Shown: positions 8,735-19,200 of the stretch, one piece after another | How the letters are laid out: each line of letters begins with the position of its first letter | Numbering within the stretch: the stretch's first letter is position 1 | From: an uncultured Mycoplasmatota bacterium | Lineage (GTDB): Bacteria > Bacillota_I > Bacilli_A > RF39 > UBA660 | Assembly: GCA_948470005.1 (NCBI GenBank) | Contig: CAOKNI010000008.1 | Location: 1-37,836 of the forward strand | DNA length: 37,836 nt | Reading direction: 5' to 3' | Translations under genes and position numbers: made by a program | Notes under the pieces: model-generated | The model's input: the letters and a program-made list of their open reading frames with translations, nothing else | The model's database searches: none | What the model was told of the DNA's origin: nothing

Positions 8735-9481
8735 TTATCCTTGAACGTTCATGAATTCGTCGTATTTGGCAATTACTTCATCCGCATTTCCTTGCATTTT
8801 AACTTCGCCATCATTAAGCCATAAAACTTCATCGCATAACTCTTTAATTGTTCCTAGGCTATGTGAAACAATAATTACTGTACGATGTTCATCAGAAATG
8901 AGGTCTTTCATTTTATTATAACTTTTCTCTTTAAATTTGGCATCACCTACAGATAAAACTTCATCGATAAGCATTATATCTGTTTCTAATATAGCCGTTA
9001 TGGCAAAAGCTAGTTTAGAATACATGCCTGATGAGTATGTTTTAACAGGTTTATATATAAACTTACCTATATCGGCAAAGTCTATAATTTCTTTTTCTTT
9101 TTTAGCTATTTCTTCTTCACTAAAGCCTAAAAGCATACCTGATAAATAAATATTTTCGCGTCCTGTTAATTTATTATTAAAACCAACTCCTATAGATAAT
9201 AAAGAAATAGAATTACCATGTAAATCAATTGAGCCTTTATCTGGTGAGAAAATTCCAGCAATCGCTCTTAGCATGGTTGATTTACCACTTCCATTTTTTC
9301 CAATTATACCAAGAATTTTTCCTTCTTCAATATCAAAACTTACGCCTTTTAAAGCTTCAAATATTTCAATTTTTTTCTTTTTACGATGCCATGAATTTCT
9401 AATAGATGTTTTCTTTAAACCACGATAACTAATATGTAAATCATTAACTGTTACCGCTATTTTTCTTTTTTCTTTTGCCAT
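8735..9481 (-). CDS. tagH: teichoic acid export ABC transporter ATPase
   Basis: A 248-residue ABC ATPase of the polysaccharide/teichoic-acid export class. Walker A is GKNGSGKST, the signature is YSSGMYSKLAFA (SSGM as in TagH/RfbE relatives), and Walker B is DIMLIDEVLSVGD. The N-terminal IAVTVNDLHISYRG and the insertion before the first strand's loop are typical of TagH. It powers flipping of completed polymers with TagG. It lacks the long C-terminal extension of Bacillus TagH. The start overlaps the tagG stop (TAATG), indicating translational coupling. Confidence 0.95.
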   Translation of the reverse strand: MAKEKRKIAVTVNDLHISYRGLKKTSIRNSWHRKKKKIEIFEALKGVSFDIEEGKILGIIGKNGSGKSTMLRAIAGIFSPDKGSIDLHGNSISLLSIGVGFNNKLTGRENIYLSGMLLGFSEEEIAKKEKEIIDFADIGKFIYKPVKTYSSGMYSKLAFAITAILETDIMLIDEVLSVGDAKFKEKSYNKMKDLISDEHRTVIIVSHSLGTIKELCDEVLWLNDGEVKMQGNADEVIAKYDEFMNVQG

Positions 9482-10263
9482 TATATCACCTTCGCATAAC
9501 TATTTTCATTTTTGTGAATTAAGTGGATTCCAATAATACACAAAATTACCCCTATCAAGAACCAAAGACCTAAGCCTTTAAAACTTGGTAGCTTAACATA
9601 TATTATAACTCTTCGGAATTCATTCATAAGGAAAGCTATAGGATTGAACTTTAGAAGCATAACGCCAAGACTACTATTTAAACGAGTTTTGATATCATAA
9701 AATACGCCTGATAAGTAAAAAACCAGTTTTAAAACAAGAGTAGTTAAATTGGATAAGTCATCTAGGAATACACCAAAATGCATTAAAATCAAACCTATAC
9801 CAAAACTTAATACGTATAATACAATCAAAATTGGAATAGCATATAAAATATTAATGGTAAAAGGAACTTTCATAAAAAACATAAGAATAAATGTTAAAGC
9901 GAAGGATATCATTAATTTAAATAAGTATGTGAATGATTTAGATAGTAATAGTATATATTTTGGAATATACACTTTGGTTACTAAGCCTCTATTTTTAAGA
10001 ATTAATTTAACACTTCCCGTAATCATACGATTAAAAAATTCCCAAGCTGTTAAGCCACAAAAAACAAATACGGCAAAGTGTTCTTCTTTAGATTTAAAGA
10101 TTACACCAAAAACAAAAGTGTAAATTAACATAAAACATAATGGTTCAATTATCCACCATAACCAGTTTAAGTAAGAATCAGTTACTTCACTTTTTAATTC
10201 CGCTTTAGCAGAGCGGACAGCATAGCGAAAGTATTTTTTAATATTTGTAAAAAATCTTTTCAT
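9481..10263 (-). CDS. tagG: teichoic acid export ABC transporter permease
   Basis: A 260-residue ABC-2 permease with about six membrane segments and the family signature around LNWLWWIIEPLCFMLIYTFVF... near residues 33-52. GIGLILMHFGVFLDDL and FYLSGVFYD match the RfbA/TagG class. It forms the membrane channel partner of TagH. First gene of the operon; ribosome binding site AGGGTGA lies inside a small inverted repeat in the leader. Confidence 0.94.
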   Translation of the reverse strand: MKRFFTNIKKYFRYAVRSAKAELKSEVTDSYLNWLWWIIEPLCFMLIYTFVFGVIFKSKEEHFAVFVFCGLTAWEFFNRMITGSVKLILKNRGLVTKVYIPKYILLLSKSFTYLFKLMISFALTFILMFFMKVPFTINILYAIPILIVLYVLSFGIGLILMHFGVFLDDLSNLTTLVLKLVFYLSGVFYDIKTRLNSSLGVMLLKFNPIAFLMNEFRRVIIYVKLPSFKGLGLWFLIGVILCIIGIHLIHKNENSYAKVI

Positions 10264-10273
10264 TTTGTTATCA

Positions 10274-10303
10274 CCCTAATTATATTTTATCAAATTATTA
10301 GGG
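10274..10303 (-). promoter_or_regulatory. inverted repeat in the tagG leader overlapping its ribosome binding site
   Basis: CCCTAAT and ATTAGGG arms (7 bp, perfect) flank a 16-base AT-rich centre that contains TAAAAT and TATAAT, either of which could be the -10. The right arm (minus strand) carries the AGGG of the tagG ribosome binding site. It could be an operator over the promoter or a hairpin masking the site; neither is proven. Confidence 0.4.
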
Positions 10304-10368
10304 GTTAGAAAAGTATTTTAGAGTATTTTTAAAATTTAGAGTAATTAAAAAGCATAGAACAATTATAT

Positions 10369-11132
10369 CTATACTTCGCTTTTTAGTTTATTGATTTCGG
10401 TTTTTGATAATCCTGTAATTTCTTTAATTAAAGTTATTTTAATCCCTTTTTTGAGCATTCTCTTTGCTGTCTTAAGTAATGTCTCTTTTTCGGTTTTTTC
10501 TGTTGCTTCTAATTCTTTTTCTAAGATAATATCCTTAATTCCATGATTTAAATCACTGTTGCAATACCTTTTTAAATATTCAATTGATTCTTCCATTATT
10601 TCGTCACCCTTTCCAATGCTAGCCATTTCTTCAAAGCTTTTCGCATTTATTATCTTATTCCATCTTATAAATCTCTCTTCTTTTAAATTATAGTTCACCT
10701 TATAGCATAAATCAAGTCTTATTAAAACCATTTCAATACCATTTTTGTTTATTAAAGTATTAGTTTATAGCATTTTTTTCAATATAATCATTTAGAATTT
10801 CATTATTACATCTTTTATAATTACCAGTCATAATGTTAAGACATGTTACTTTTATTATTTTCATAATCTCTATGCTCTCTTTTAATTTGGTTAGAATAAG
10901 TGCGACAAGCATAACTATAACTTTTAGCATATTCTCTTTTACCAAAATCAGTATATGCTTCTAGTATTACTATTTCACCATCTTCCATGGTTACTAAAAT
11001 ATCGGCATAATACCACTTTATTTTATCTTGATCTGATATTATATTATGTTGTAAAGATATATTGGTAATTTTATATTCTTTATTAATACCTCGAAATTTA
11101 TAATAGGAATTAATAAAGTCGAGATATGGCAA
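10369..11132 (-). pseudogene. Rpn-family (PD-(D/E)XK) recombination-promoting nuclease, broken
   Basis: Three pieces in different frames read like one Rpn/transposase_31-type protein. The first (11132 to about 10860) has YYADILVTMEDGEIVILEAYTDFGKREYAKSYSYACRTY, matching the nuclease core. The second (about 10860-10760) has IKVTCLNIMTGNYKRCNNEI. The third (10731-10369) is the usual helical tail ending in LIKEITGLSKTEINKLKSEV. At least two frameshifts and a missing N-terminus make it a pseudogene. Rpn proteins are RecA-independent recombination nucleases linked to mobile DNA and anti-phage roles. Confidence 0.7.
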
Positions 11133-11162
11133 AAATATCTATTTAAAGGGGGTTTGGGTATT

Positions 11163-11196
11163 AAAAAAACACCATCTTGTTAAATACAAGAAGGTG
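11163..11196 (-). terminator. rho-independent terminator of the YfhO/acetyltransferase operon
   Basis: CACCATCTTGT and ACAAGAAGGTG form an 11-bp stem with one mismatch and a 5-base loop. On the minus strand it is followed by a run of T (7). It lies about 140 bases after the acetyltransferase stop. Confidence 0.8.
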
Positions 11197-11214
11197 CTAA
11201 ACATTTTGTGCAAG

Positions 11215-11228
11215 CACTTATATAAGTG
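11215..11228. repeat. 14-bp perfect palindrome
   Basis: CACTTATATAAGTG lies in the 204-base gap between the Rpn remnant and the acetyltransferase gene. Function unknown. Apart from this and the terminator, nothing else was seen in that gap. Confidence 0.5.
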
Positions 11229-11336
11229 TCTCGCTTATGGTAATATATTTTAGAGTGAATATAAAGATAATTCTAAAATTTTTTTATTTTTATTGATTTT
11301 AATTTTTTTATAATATTATTTAAAAAGCTAAATAAA

Positions 11337-12104
11337 CTAAATATTGTTAATAATTTCATTTTTACTAAAATCTACGCTAATTTTTGTAGGTTGGTATTTT
11401 GAAAAGCCTTCTTTTATTCGTTTTTCTATTGTTTCTAAAGATGATAGTGATGTTATGTCACAACCCTTTAATATGTCAGGCCCAAATTCCCACCATTTGA
11501 GTTCTAATAACTTATTAATTATTTCTTGGTCAAAACGATATTTAATTATTTTAGCAGGTATACCACCGACAATGGCGTATGGAGGCACATCTTTTGTAAC
11601 TACGGCACCTGCAGCAATTATTGCACCATCGCCTATGGTGACTCCTCTAAGAATTGTTGCATTCCCGCCTATCCAAACATCATTTCCAATTATAATCATA
11701 TTTTTTGAACTTAGTTCTTGTGTCTGTTTTTTTCTGATTATATCAATCATTCTGTTATTTCTTGCATAATTGCAGAAAGGATTAGCCCAATTGCAATCAT
11801 AATTGGGAAATATTATATGTGGTGAAATAGAATTTACTGAATGCTCTGGCATACCAATCATAACGTTAGGTCCAATAGCGCAAAAACGGCCTATTGATTT
11901 TACTGCTCTAATGTAAGTATTATCGTTAATATAAGAAAAAGCACCAATTTCATAACATTGAATCATTCCACCTTGCATACGAATAGGTGGCTCAAATTCC
12001 ATTTTTTGAGTTTGTCCCCAAGCTCCTACATGTGTATCTCTTCTAATATCAACACAATTGTTACCATTGGCATTTTGTAGTATAGTTCCTTTTTTTAAAA
12101 TCAT
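11337..12104 (-). CDS. hexapeptide-repeat O-acetyltransferase (CatB/LbH family)
   Basis: A 255-residue left-handed beta-helix acyltransferase. Hexapeptide repeats are clear at [21 protein letters not shown] and in the following [22 protein letters not shown], and EHSVNS holds the probable catalytic His. The class transfers acetyl from acetyl-CoA to a hydroxyl of a sugar or drug. Beside a YfhO glycosyltransferase, a surface-glycan or sugar-precursor target is more likely than an antibiotic (inference). The ATG overlaps the YfhO stop (TAATG) and uses AGGGGGA just inside the YfhO end as ribosome binding site, so its translation probably depends on YfhO being read through. Confidence 0.85.
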   Translation of the reverse strand: MILKKGTILQNANGNNCVDIRRDTHVGAWGQTQKMEFEPPIRMQGGMIQCYEIGAFSYINDNTYIRAVKSIGRFCAIGPNVMIGMPEHSVNSISPHIIFPNYDCNWANPFCNYARNNRMIDIIRKKQTQELSSKNMIIIGNDVWIGGNATILRGVTIGDGAIIAAGAVVTKDVPPYAIVGGIPAKIIKYRFDQEIINKLLELKWWEFGPDILKGCDITSLSSLETIEKRIKEGFSKYQPTKISVDFSKNEIINNI

Positions 12105-14947
12105 TATCGATTCCCCCTACTAATGATTATTTTTTGCGTATATAAAGAACTATTTTTTTTATTTCTTTTAGTTAAAATAACTAGAGATATAATACCAATT
12201 ATAGACATAATAGCTCCACTTGTTAGATAGGGATTATGATATTTTAGAGAAATGGTATGTTTTCCTTTAGTAATATTTATACCTAAGAAATATTTATTTG
12301 CTTTGAAGTTTTTTACTTCCTTATCATCTACATAAACTTTCCAGCCTTTAGTGTAAAGGGTAGAAAATTGTAACACACCATTTTCCTCACAATCGACTGT
12401 ACCATTTAAATAACCATTGCCATAATCTTGGAGTTTAAAATTAGATTTTCTTAAATTATTTATATCATTCTCGTAATCATCCATTGAAACAGCATATACT
12501 TTAATAGAATCATAGTTGTAATTGCCTAAATTAGACAAGCTAATTGTAATAGTGCCTGATGCTTTATCATAGTATCCCAAATTAAGAACTATATCTTTTG
12601 TTTCCATATAATATGGGCTATTATAGTAATCATTAATAGCTTTAAAGCGACTTGTGTTAGCAAAATATACAGTTAACCGGTAGTCATTACTTGGTCTGTA
12701 CCATTTATATTTCTTTTTAATATCTTTTATTTGTTTCTTTGTGGTGGTTTCAGTTATTTCCTTATCAATTTTTTCTTGCTTAGTAAAAGATTTAAATTCT
12801 ATATTTTTAAATGCTATATAAATCTCACTATTTATAACTTCGCCTATTTTTAATTGGAAGCTGTTGTTTTGATTAGATTTTACTTCAATTTTGTTATTTT
12901 CAGTAAAAATGTGTTTAGAATCTTCTAGTTTATAGTTTACTTCTTTAATATTATTATTAAAGTTCTGTCCTTCTTTATATGATATTTTAGAATTTTTAGA
13001 AGGTAAAACAACAGATTTTAGTAGAGCATTTTCTTTTTCAAGTGGTGAAAGTTTATTATAATCATCTTCACTTATATAATTATCATATAACACTGCAAAA
13101 GGTAAAGCATATTTATTTTGATATATTTTAGACGTTCCTTTATATTTATTTATTAAACTATATCCATAAGGAATAGAATTGTTATCATTACCTGCAATGT
13201 AATATTTTGTACCTAATAAAGTTGTAATTTTTGTTCGATAATTAAATTCTCTAATGTTATGATTAATGTAATAATCAGAATTTTCTAAATCTTTGTTTAA
13301 CGCTGATGCTAAACTAGGACTAATTGAATAATAATAGCCCAGAGAATTATAATTTTTAGCTAAGGCTCCATTAGGATATTTAAAAGGATGCTTTAGTATA
13401 CGATAGTTATCTTTATCTTTTTTATTAATAAATTTAAGAGCTTGACTGAAGTCATTTATAGAATAATATGAGGTATTATAAATTGATTGAAGTTCACCTT
13501 TAGTAATAAATTCGGATGTGTAGTTTTTTTCTTGATATACATCATTAATTGACCAAGAAATGCCAACTACAAATATTAATAAAAACACAATTTTAAATAT
13601 AGGCACTTTTGGAAATTTATCTTCAATATGTTTTTGCTTAATAAGCAAAAATACTAAAACTCCTAAAATAAATAGTTGAAATTGTTCATTTAAAGTTATA
13701 TTTATGTCGCATAAAACATTTATTCCTAAAAATATAAGAATAAAAATAGCAGCCCCAATAATATCTTTTTTATCTATTTTATTATTAAGGAAAATAGTCG
13801 TAATATAAGCAAAAATAAAACTTAGACAAAAAGTATAACGAATATTAGGAAAATTAAAACCACTGAAAATTGAACCAATTTGAGATATTAATGTAGGAAT
13901 AATAAGTAATATAAATGTTAGAAACAAGGGATAATTTTCTTTTCTTTTTCTTATAAAAGATGGAATAGTTAAGAATACTATTGATTGGGTTCCCAAGCAT
14001 AACCAGTATCCTATATTTTTATTACTTAGTAATGATAAAAGATAGTTTCTATAATAATTAATAGTATATGGATAAATAATATTTGAAGATGTTCTTTCAG
14101 ATGATATAAATCCAATTCCCGCAGGTAATAAAATTATGCCGGATATCATAATTCCAATAACACTATATAGTAATGTCTTACCAAGTACTTTAATAATCTT
14201 CTTATAGCCTTCTTTTTTATAAGTGAAAATTGCTAGAAATGTACCATAGATAGCAATCACTAAAGCAATCATATAACCGAAGTAAAAACTAGATATAAAG
14301 TTTAAAGCTATAATAATAGTATAAAATAAATGTCTGTCTTCTATAATTATTTTTTCAATACCAATTAATGCTAAAGGTAAAATAATTAGAGCATTCATAA
14401 AATATGGATGCCTTGGGGCAGCATATAAAGAATAAAAGCAAAAAGCATACATCAAAGCTCCAATTATTGAAGATAATGAATTCATTTTTTTATATTTGCA
14501 GTAACATAAAAAAGAGATTCCAATAAAGTACATTCTAATAAGCACAAGTCCTGAATATACATTTTCAAGAGATTTACTTGGAAAAAAAATTGCAAAATAG
14601 GAAAATATATCTCCTAAAATATAATAGGCCATATTACTAAACATATCTATTCCCATACCTATATTCCAAGTGAAAAAACTAATATTTCCTGTTCGTAAAA
14701 AATTAACTATTAATGAACGAAAATATTGCAAGTTTATAATGTGTTGTAAAACGCCATCCTCACGCCATATTAAGGCTTTATCATATAAGTTAAATATTCT
14801 TAATATTATAATAGCAAGTATTAAAAAAATACCCGTATAAATAATAATATTTTTCCAAAAATCAGATTTTAATATTTCAAAAAAATATTGTTTTATTGTT
14901 TGGAAAATATTACTTAAATGATACCCCCCCCCCGGCTCTACTTTCAA
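12104..14947 (-). CDS. YfhO-family GT-C glycosyltransferase, predicted phase-variable
   Basis: The long frame encodes about 947 residues: some 12 or more membrane segments in the first 480 residues, a large extracytoplasmic domain, and a C-terminal membrane helix with a basic tail. YfhO/GtlB proteins glycosylate teichoic acids outside the cell using lipid-linked sugars. The open frame begins only at a TTG at 14947 (AAAGGA about 8 bases upstream). A better start, ATG at 14978 with AAGGAG about 11 bases upstream, is one base out of frame. It reads 22 codons through a G10 tract to TAA. Tracts of 9 or 12 G would join that ATG to the whole gene. As drawn, the gene is OFF from the ATG, unless the TTG is used or the tract is miscounted. 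Confidence 0.88.
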   Translation of the reverse strand: MKVEPGGGYHLSNIFQTIKQYFFEILKSDFWKNIIIYTGIFLILAIIILRIFNLYDKALIWREDGVLQHIINLQYFRSLIVNFLRTGNISFFTWNIGMGIDMFSNMAYYILGDIFSYFAIFFPSKSLENVYSGLVLIRMYFIGISFLCYCKYKKMNSLSSIIGALMYAFCFYSLYAAPRHPYFMNALIILPLALIGIEKIIIEDRHLFYTIIIALNFISSFYFGYMIALVIAIYGTFLAIFTYKKEGYKKIIKVLGKTLLYSVIGIMISGIILLPAGIGFISSERTSSNIIYPYTINYYRNYLLSLLSNKNIGYWLCLGTQSIVFLTIPSFIRKRKENYPLFLTFILLIIPTLISQIGSIFSGFNFPNIRYTFCLSFIFAYITTIFLNNKIDKKDIIGAAIFILIFLGINVLCDINITLNEQFQLFILGVLVFLLIKQKHIEDKFPKVPIFKIVFLLIFVVGISWSINDVYQEKNYTSEFITKGELQSIYNTSYYSINDFSQALKFINKKDKDNYRILKHPFKYPNGALAKNYNSLGYYYSISPSLASALNKDLENSDYYINHNIREFNYRTKITTLLGTKYYIAGNDNNSIPYGYSLINKYKGTSKIYQNKYALPFAVLYDNYISEDDYNKLSPLEKENALLKSVVLPSKNSKISYKEGQNFNNNIKEVNYKLEDSKHIFTENNKIEVKSNQNNSFQLKIGEVINSEIYIAFKNIEFKSFTKQEKIDKEITETTTKKQIKDIKKKYKWYRPSNDYRLTVYFANTSRFKAINDYYNSPYYMETKDIVLNLGYYDKASGTITISLSNLGNYNYDSIKVYAVSMDDYENDINNLRKSNFKLQDYGNGYLNGTVDCEENGVLQFSTLYTKGWKVYVDDKEVKNFKANKYFLGINITKGKHTISLKYHNPYLTSGAIMSIIGIISLVILTKRNKKNSSLYTQKIIISRGNR
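14924..14933 (-). repeat. G10 homopolymer (C10 on plus strand), candidate slipped-strand switch
   Basis: Ten consecutive G on the coding strand, 45 bases after the ATG at 14978, in DNA where G runs above five are otherwise not seen. Long poly-G near a gene start is the classic contingency-locus design. With G10 the ATG frame ends at TAA 22 codons in; with G9 or G12 it continues as [10 protein letters not shown] into the YfhO protein. Confidence 0.85.
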
Positions 14948-14975
14948 TGTTTATCCTTTTTGAATGTGATTTTTT

Positions 14976-14997
14976 CATAATTAAAGTTTCTCCTTCT
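14976..14997 (-). promoter_or_regulatory. ribosome binding site and ATG that decide the YfhO phase
   Basis: GAAGGAGA followed by AACTTTAATT and ATG at 14978-14976. It is the strongest initiation signal upstream of the G tract. The encoded lead is [15 protein letters not shown], a basic cytoplasmic N-terminus suited to a membrane protein. Confidence 0.75.
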
Positions 14998-15022
14998 TTA
15001 TTTATTATTTTATCAAAACTAT

Positions 15023-15028
15023 ATTATA
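15023..15028 (-). promoter_or_regulatory. putative -10 of the YfhO promoter
   Basis: TATAAT on the minus strand, about 45 bases upstream of the ATG at 14978. The expected -35 position holds AATTAA, a weak match. Confidence 0.4.
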
Positions 15029-15066
15029 AAGTCTAGCAAATGTTATTAATTATCTTTTAACTTTTA

Positions 15067-15095
15067 TTGAATAATCTGATTTTATATGATACCAT
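15067..15095 (+). promoter_or_regulatory. putative promoter of the acyltransferase-3 gene
   Basis: -35 TTGAAT (15067-15072), 17-base spacer ending in TGA, -10 TACCAT (15090-15095), then AAAGGTGAG before the ATG at 15135. Confidence 0.5.
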
Positions 15096-15134
15096 TAAAT
15101 TGATTTTATGTATTAAAGGTGAGTGAGAATTATT

Positions 15135-16172
15135 ATGAAGAAAGAGAAACTTACATATGAGATATTTTCTAAATATCGAAATATTATAATGGGTGTAGCT
15201 ATTATTTCAATTTTGATATTTCATTTTACTGATGACTGCAGAATTTTTAATTATTCTTTTGATGGGCTAATAAAACTTTTTAATAGATATATTAGTAGTG
15301 CTGGCGTTGATATTTTCTTATTTTTTTCTGGTTTTAGTCTTTATTATTCATGGAAGAAAAACAGCAATTATAAAGAATTTCTGATAAAAAGAATTTGACG
15401 AGTAATCATTCCTTATTTATTAATCGCTATACCAGCTTTTGTTATTAAAGGTTATATTTTAGGTAATTTAAGCATTCTTTATGTTTTTAAAGGCATTACT
15501 TTTTATTCATATTTACAATCAGGAGATAACTGGTTTTGGTACATATTAATGATTATGATTTGCTATTTGATATATCCTTGGATATATGAGATTGTGGAAG
15601 ATAATAAATCTAAATCAAGTTCTCAGACAATGATGATTTTAGTATTTACATTTATTTCTGTATTAGCTCTTATGCTTCAAAAATATAATGATAGCACATT
15701 TGGTATTATTAATATAATGTTACTTAGATTTCCTATTTTTGTATTAGGGGCCTTTATTGGAAGGGCTTCTTACGAAAAAAGAATTATTTCTAATGAATGG
15801 ATAGCCTTTGTTATATTAAGCTTATTTTGTTTACCGCTTAGAGAAACCGAAAGAGTTGTGATGGTTAGATATACTTTAGCAGCATTATTTTTATCTATTG
15901 TATTTATTATTATTCAAGGGTTCGAGTGGTTAGCTAAGCATAAAATAAACTTAAAAGTTTTGAGAAAAATTTTAACTTGGTTTGGTAACTATTCTTTAGA
16001 ATTGTATTTGACGCATGTAGCTGTTCGTGATATTATGAAGAGGTTAGGATTCGAAACGTATGGAATTAAATACTTCTTAATTGTAATCGCTATTTCGTTA
16101 ATACTTTCAATTATATTAAAAAAGATTACTGATTTAATTAATTCAATAAAACTGGACAAAAAAGCAAATTAA
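15135..16172 (+). pseudogene. acyltransferase-3 (OafA-like) gene interrupted by one in-frame UGA
   Basis: Reading through one TGA at 15396-15398 (codon 88) gives a continuous protein of about 345 residues with no other defect. It is a multi-span acyltransferase-3: an early His in LIFHF (His30), a GVDIFLFFSGF segment, and ISLILSIILKK at the end. Such proteins move acyl groups across the membrane onto surface sugars or teichoic acids. The TGA lies between FLIKRI and RVIIPYLL, where relatives often carry a bulky hydrophobic residue, so TGG to TGA is the simplest origin. The next base is C, a context prone to readthrough. ATG 15135 is preferred to the GTG at 15123. The downstream part also has an internal ATG at 15549. 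Confidence 0.75.
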
Positions 16173-16210
16173 AAAAATATTCAAATTATGAAAAATATTG
16201 AATATTTTTT
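16172..16210. terminator. bidirectional terminator between convergent genes
   Basis: A perfect 13-bp inverted repeat (AAAAAATATTCAA / TTGAATATTTTTT) with a 13-base loop. It overlaps the last base of the acyltransferase stop and the stop of the large fusion gene on the other strand. Confidence 0.75.
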
Positions 16211-19200
16211 ATTTAGATAGATTATTCTCATTATCAACTAAATACTTAACTAAATTTTTAGCAGATTTGCCTTTACATTCTGTTAAATATTTCTTTTTAA
16301 ATGCATTTTGAATTTTATAATCGTGTTTTGCAATATTTTTGATTTTATCAATTAAGTCTGCAGTTGAGGTTATTTCAACGCCATATATTATATCATTAAA
16401 ATCATATTGTAGGTTAGTTTTGGCATTAATAGTTCCTTTATCCCAATCAGATATGAATACTGGAACATTAAGTAATGGACTTTCAAATGCAGTGTCACGG
16501 TAATCACCAATAATAATATCAGCCATCATCATTTGTTCTCTTATATTAAATGTATCTGTTAAATCTTTAGAGAATCCGTTAATATTAAGAATATTAGTAT
16601 AATCAGCATTTTTCTTTTGGCGATTAATAATAACAACATATTCATCTTTAAAATTTTCTTCTAGTTGTTTCAAATTTAGAAAATTTAAATGTTTAGATTT
16701 AGCTTTGTATCTTTCATATGGAATGTAACAAATAACTTTTTTATTTTTAGATTCTGGAAAAGCAATATTTAAGCTTTTTCTTAAATCTTCTTTTTGTTTT
16801 TTATCAAAGTAACAATCAGTTAAAACACAACCAGTAGCTAACATTTTTGTTTCATCTTTTACATTATAGATTTTACTATATTTATTAATTATTCTTTCGC
16901 TTGAAACAGGAATAATATTTGTTTCCATTTCAAATTCATATTTAGTTATAGCATCTTTAGTTTTATTATTAGTTAATACTGCTAACCCTTTATTAAAATA
17001 ATGTAAAGCATTTTCAGTTAAAACAATGGTCTTGTTTTCATTTCGGAATTGAACTTCATGAAATTTTGCCATTGGTCCTTTTAAAATTATGTATTTAGAT
17101 TCAGCTAAATATGTAGCCAATTGTTTATTACTTATATTCTTAGCTTTTAATGCTAACTTTTGGACTTCAAATTTCTTTTGTTTTTTCAGCGCTTCAAATA
17201 AGCACTTATAGTCAATATTTCCAAAACGAGCTTTTGATGTTATAACAAGTATTTTATCTTTGACTTTTGTTTTTTTAATCATCAACTGATAATGATGATT
17301 TAAATTAATTGAATCTTTAATTGTTTCTTTATGCTTTTTATTTAATTCTTTTATTGATTTCATTTCCTTTTCATTTAACATTTTATTTAAGACTATTTTA
17401 TCATTATCCGTGGTTTGATACATGGCAAGTAATTTCTTTTTAACTTCAGTGCATGTTCTTTTAAATGAAATCGTTATATTTTTGGTCAAATTATCAATTT
17501 TTAATTTTCCAGTTGATAATTTTTCAATATCATCATTTGTTAACATAGGAGCAAAATCTTTGATATCACCATAAATTTGAACAGAATCTTGCATTTCTCC
17601 CAATATTTTCACAAAACCTTCCCAATTTGGTTTGTTATTATAATAGTTAATAGCAAAATTTATAAGGCTTCTTCCTAAAGCATCGCGATTTAAAAGATTT
17701 ATTTTGACATATTCTTCGGCAAATTCAACTAAATATTTTTCTAAAGCTTTAAATAACTCTAAATCACAGTCTTTTTCAACAATCTCTGGTACCCATTTAT
17801 TATTAATAGATTTATATTTTTCAATACTCTTATAATTAATACAGTTAAATATTGCTTCAATAAATTTTTGCTCAGAACTGTTAACTACATAATTTTTGCG
17901 TACATTAGCACCTTCTGTTGGAAGAGTACTACGTGAATAATAGAAAACAACTGGTTCTTCTTTTCCAGTGACACTATGCCATAACCTAGTAAAGTTTTCT
18001 TGCGTATAACCTCTACCCCAATATTCAATAATAGAGAAATTCTGGTTAATATCCATTTCTTGAGCTAAGTAACCACATGTTGATTTACGAAGTTCCGCTG
18101 CTTTTTTTAATAAATAATCTTTATACTCTAAAGACTCTTCAAATATCTTAACTAAAGCCCATCTTTCTTTAGGTGTTATTTTGTTTTGTTTTTTTAGATA
18201 ACGTAATTGTGGAAAAACCTCATTAAATGCTTTTTCAGTCATTGTTAAAGCTTTTAATAAATTTTTAAAATTGCTAACATCGGAAAAATTACCATGACCA
18301 CTTCCCCAGAAATCAATATCAATATGGTCAATAAATGAAGGAACACGCCAAGTTTTTCGTGATGCATAAATGTATTTCATATTTAATTTTAAATCTTCTA
18401 GCTCATTGATTTTATCTGCTATTTTCTTTAGATTATGTCCATCGCGAGAAATAAAATAAATATTTTCATAATTGCTTTCTTTTGAGTCATGAATAGCCCA
18501 ATATACATAAGGTACAAAAAGAAGAGAAACATACGAATAAACAAATTGAGCTTTAATAGTTGGGTGATTTTTTCTAAATCTTGCCATGGCACCTGCAATA
18601 AGATAAGCATCATAAGTTCCAATACTTTTAATCAAATCAAGCTCATATTCATTAAAGTTTAATTTATAGCATCTGTTAGTTTCAATATTTAGGCTTCTAG
18701 CCATTTTAATATCGGAATGTTCGTTATCACCAGTATGAATCCATTTTTCAAAGTTATATTCCACACCATATTTTTTATATACTTCTAAATATAAAGTTTT
18801 GCGAGACTTTTGGTATCCTAATGTACTTGATAAATATAAATCATAATTTACTAAATCAGGGTCAGCTTTAGCAAGCATTTGTTTAATTATTTCTTCAGGC
18901 AAATACATATCGCTTATTAAGACTATTTCATCACCGTTTTTATGATGCTCTTGAAGCTTTTCAATATTTTCAGTTATTGGTAAAACATTATCTAATTCTG
19001 CTTCAATTTCTAATTTCTTTAAAGCTGCTGTTGCTTCATTAGTAAGATTATACATTACTTTTATCCTATCATAAATTTCATCTAGAGATATTTCGCAACG
19101 AATATCATTTCTTTCAATTATAGTACGATTATAATACTCTCTGATATTAGATTCAGCGTCATGGCGTATTTCTGGAAAATTAGCAACTAAATATTCCGGA

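Noticed and set aside
10760..10945. Separate small gene in the Rpn region
   Set aside because: Its second half continues the Rpn homology in a shifted frame, so it is part of the broken gene.
11344..11769. Open frame antisense to the acetyltransferase
   Set aside because: Low-complexity hydrophobic translation of the complementary strand of a clear gene.
14924..14933. G10 tract as a simple sequencing error
   Set aside because: Cannot be excluded from sequence alone, but a run near G9-G10 must exist in any case, and its position just after a good start is typical of contingency loci.
15135..16172. Genome-wide use of UGA as tryptophan
   Set aside because: All long genes are open under the standard code and use TGG for Trp; one UGA is not enough.
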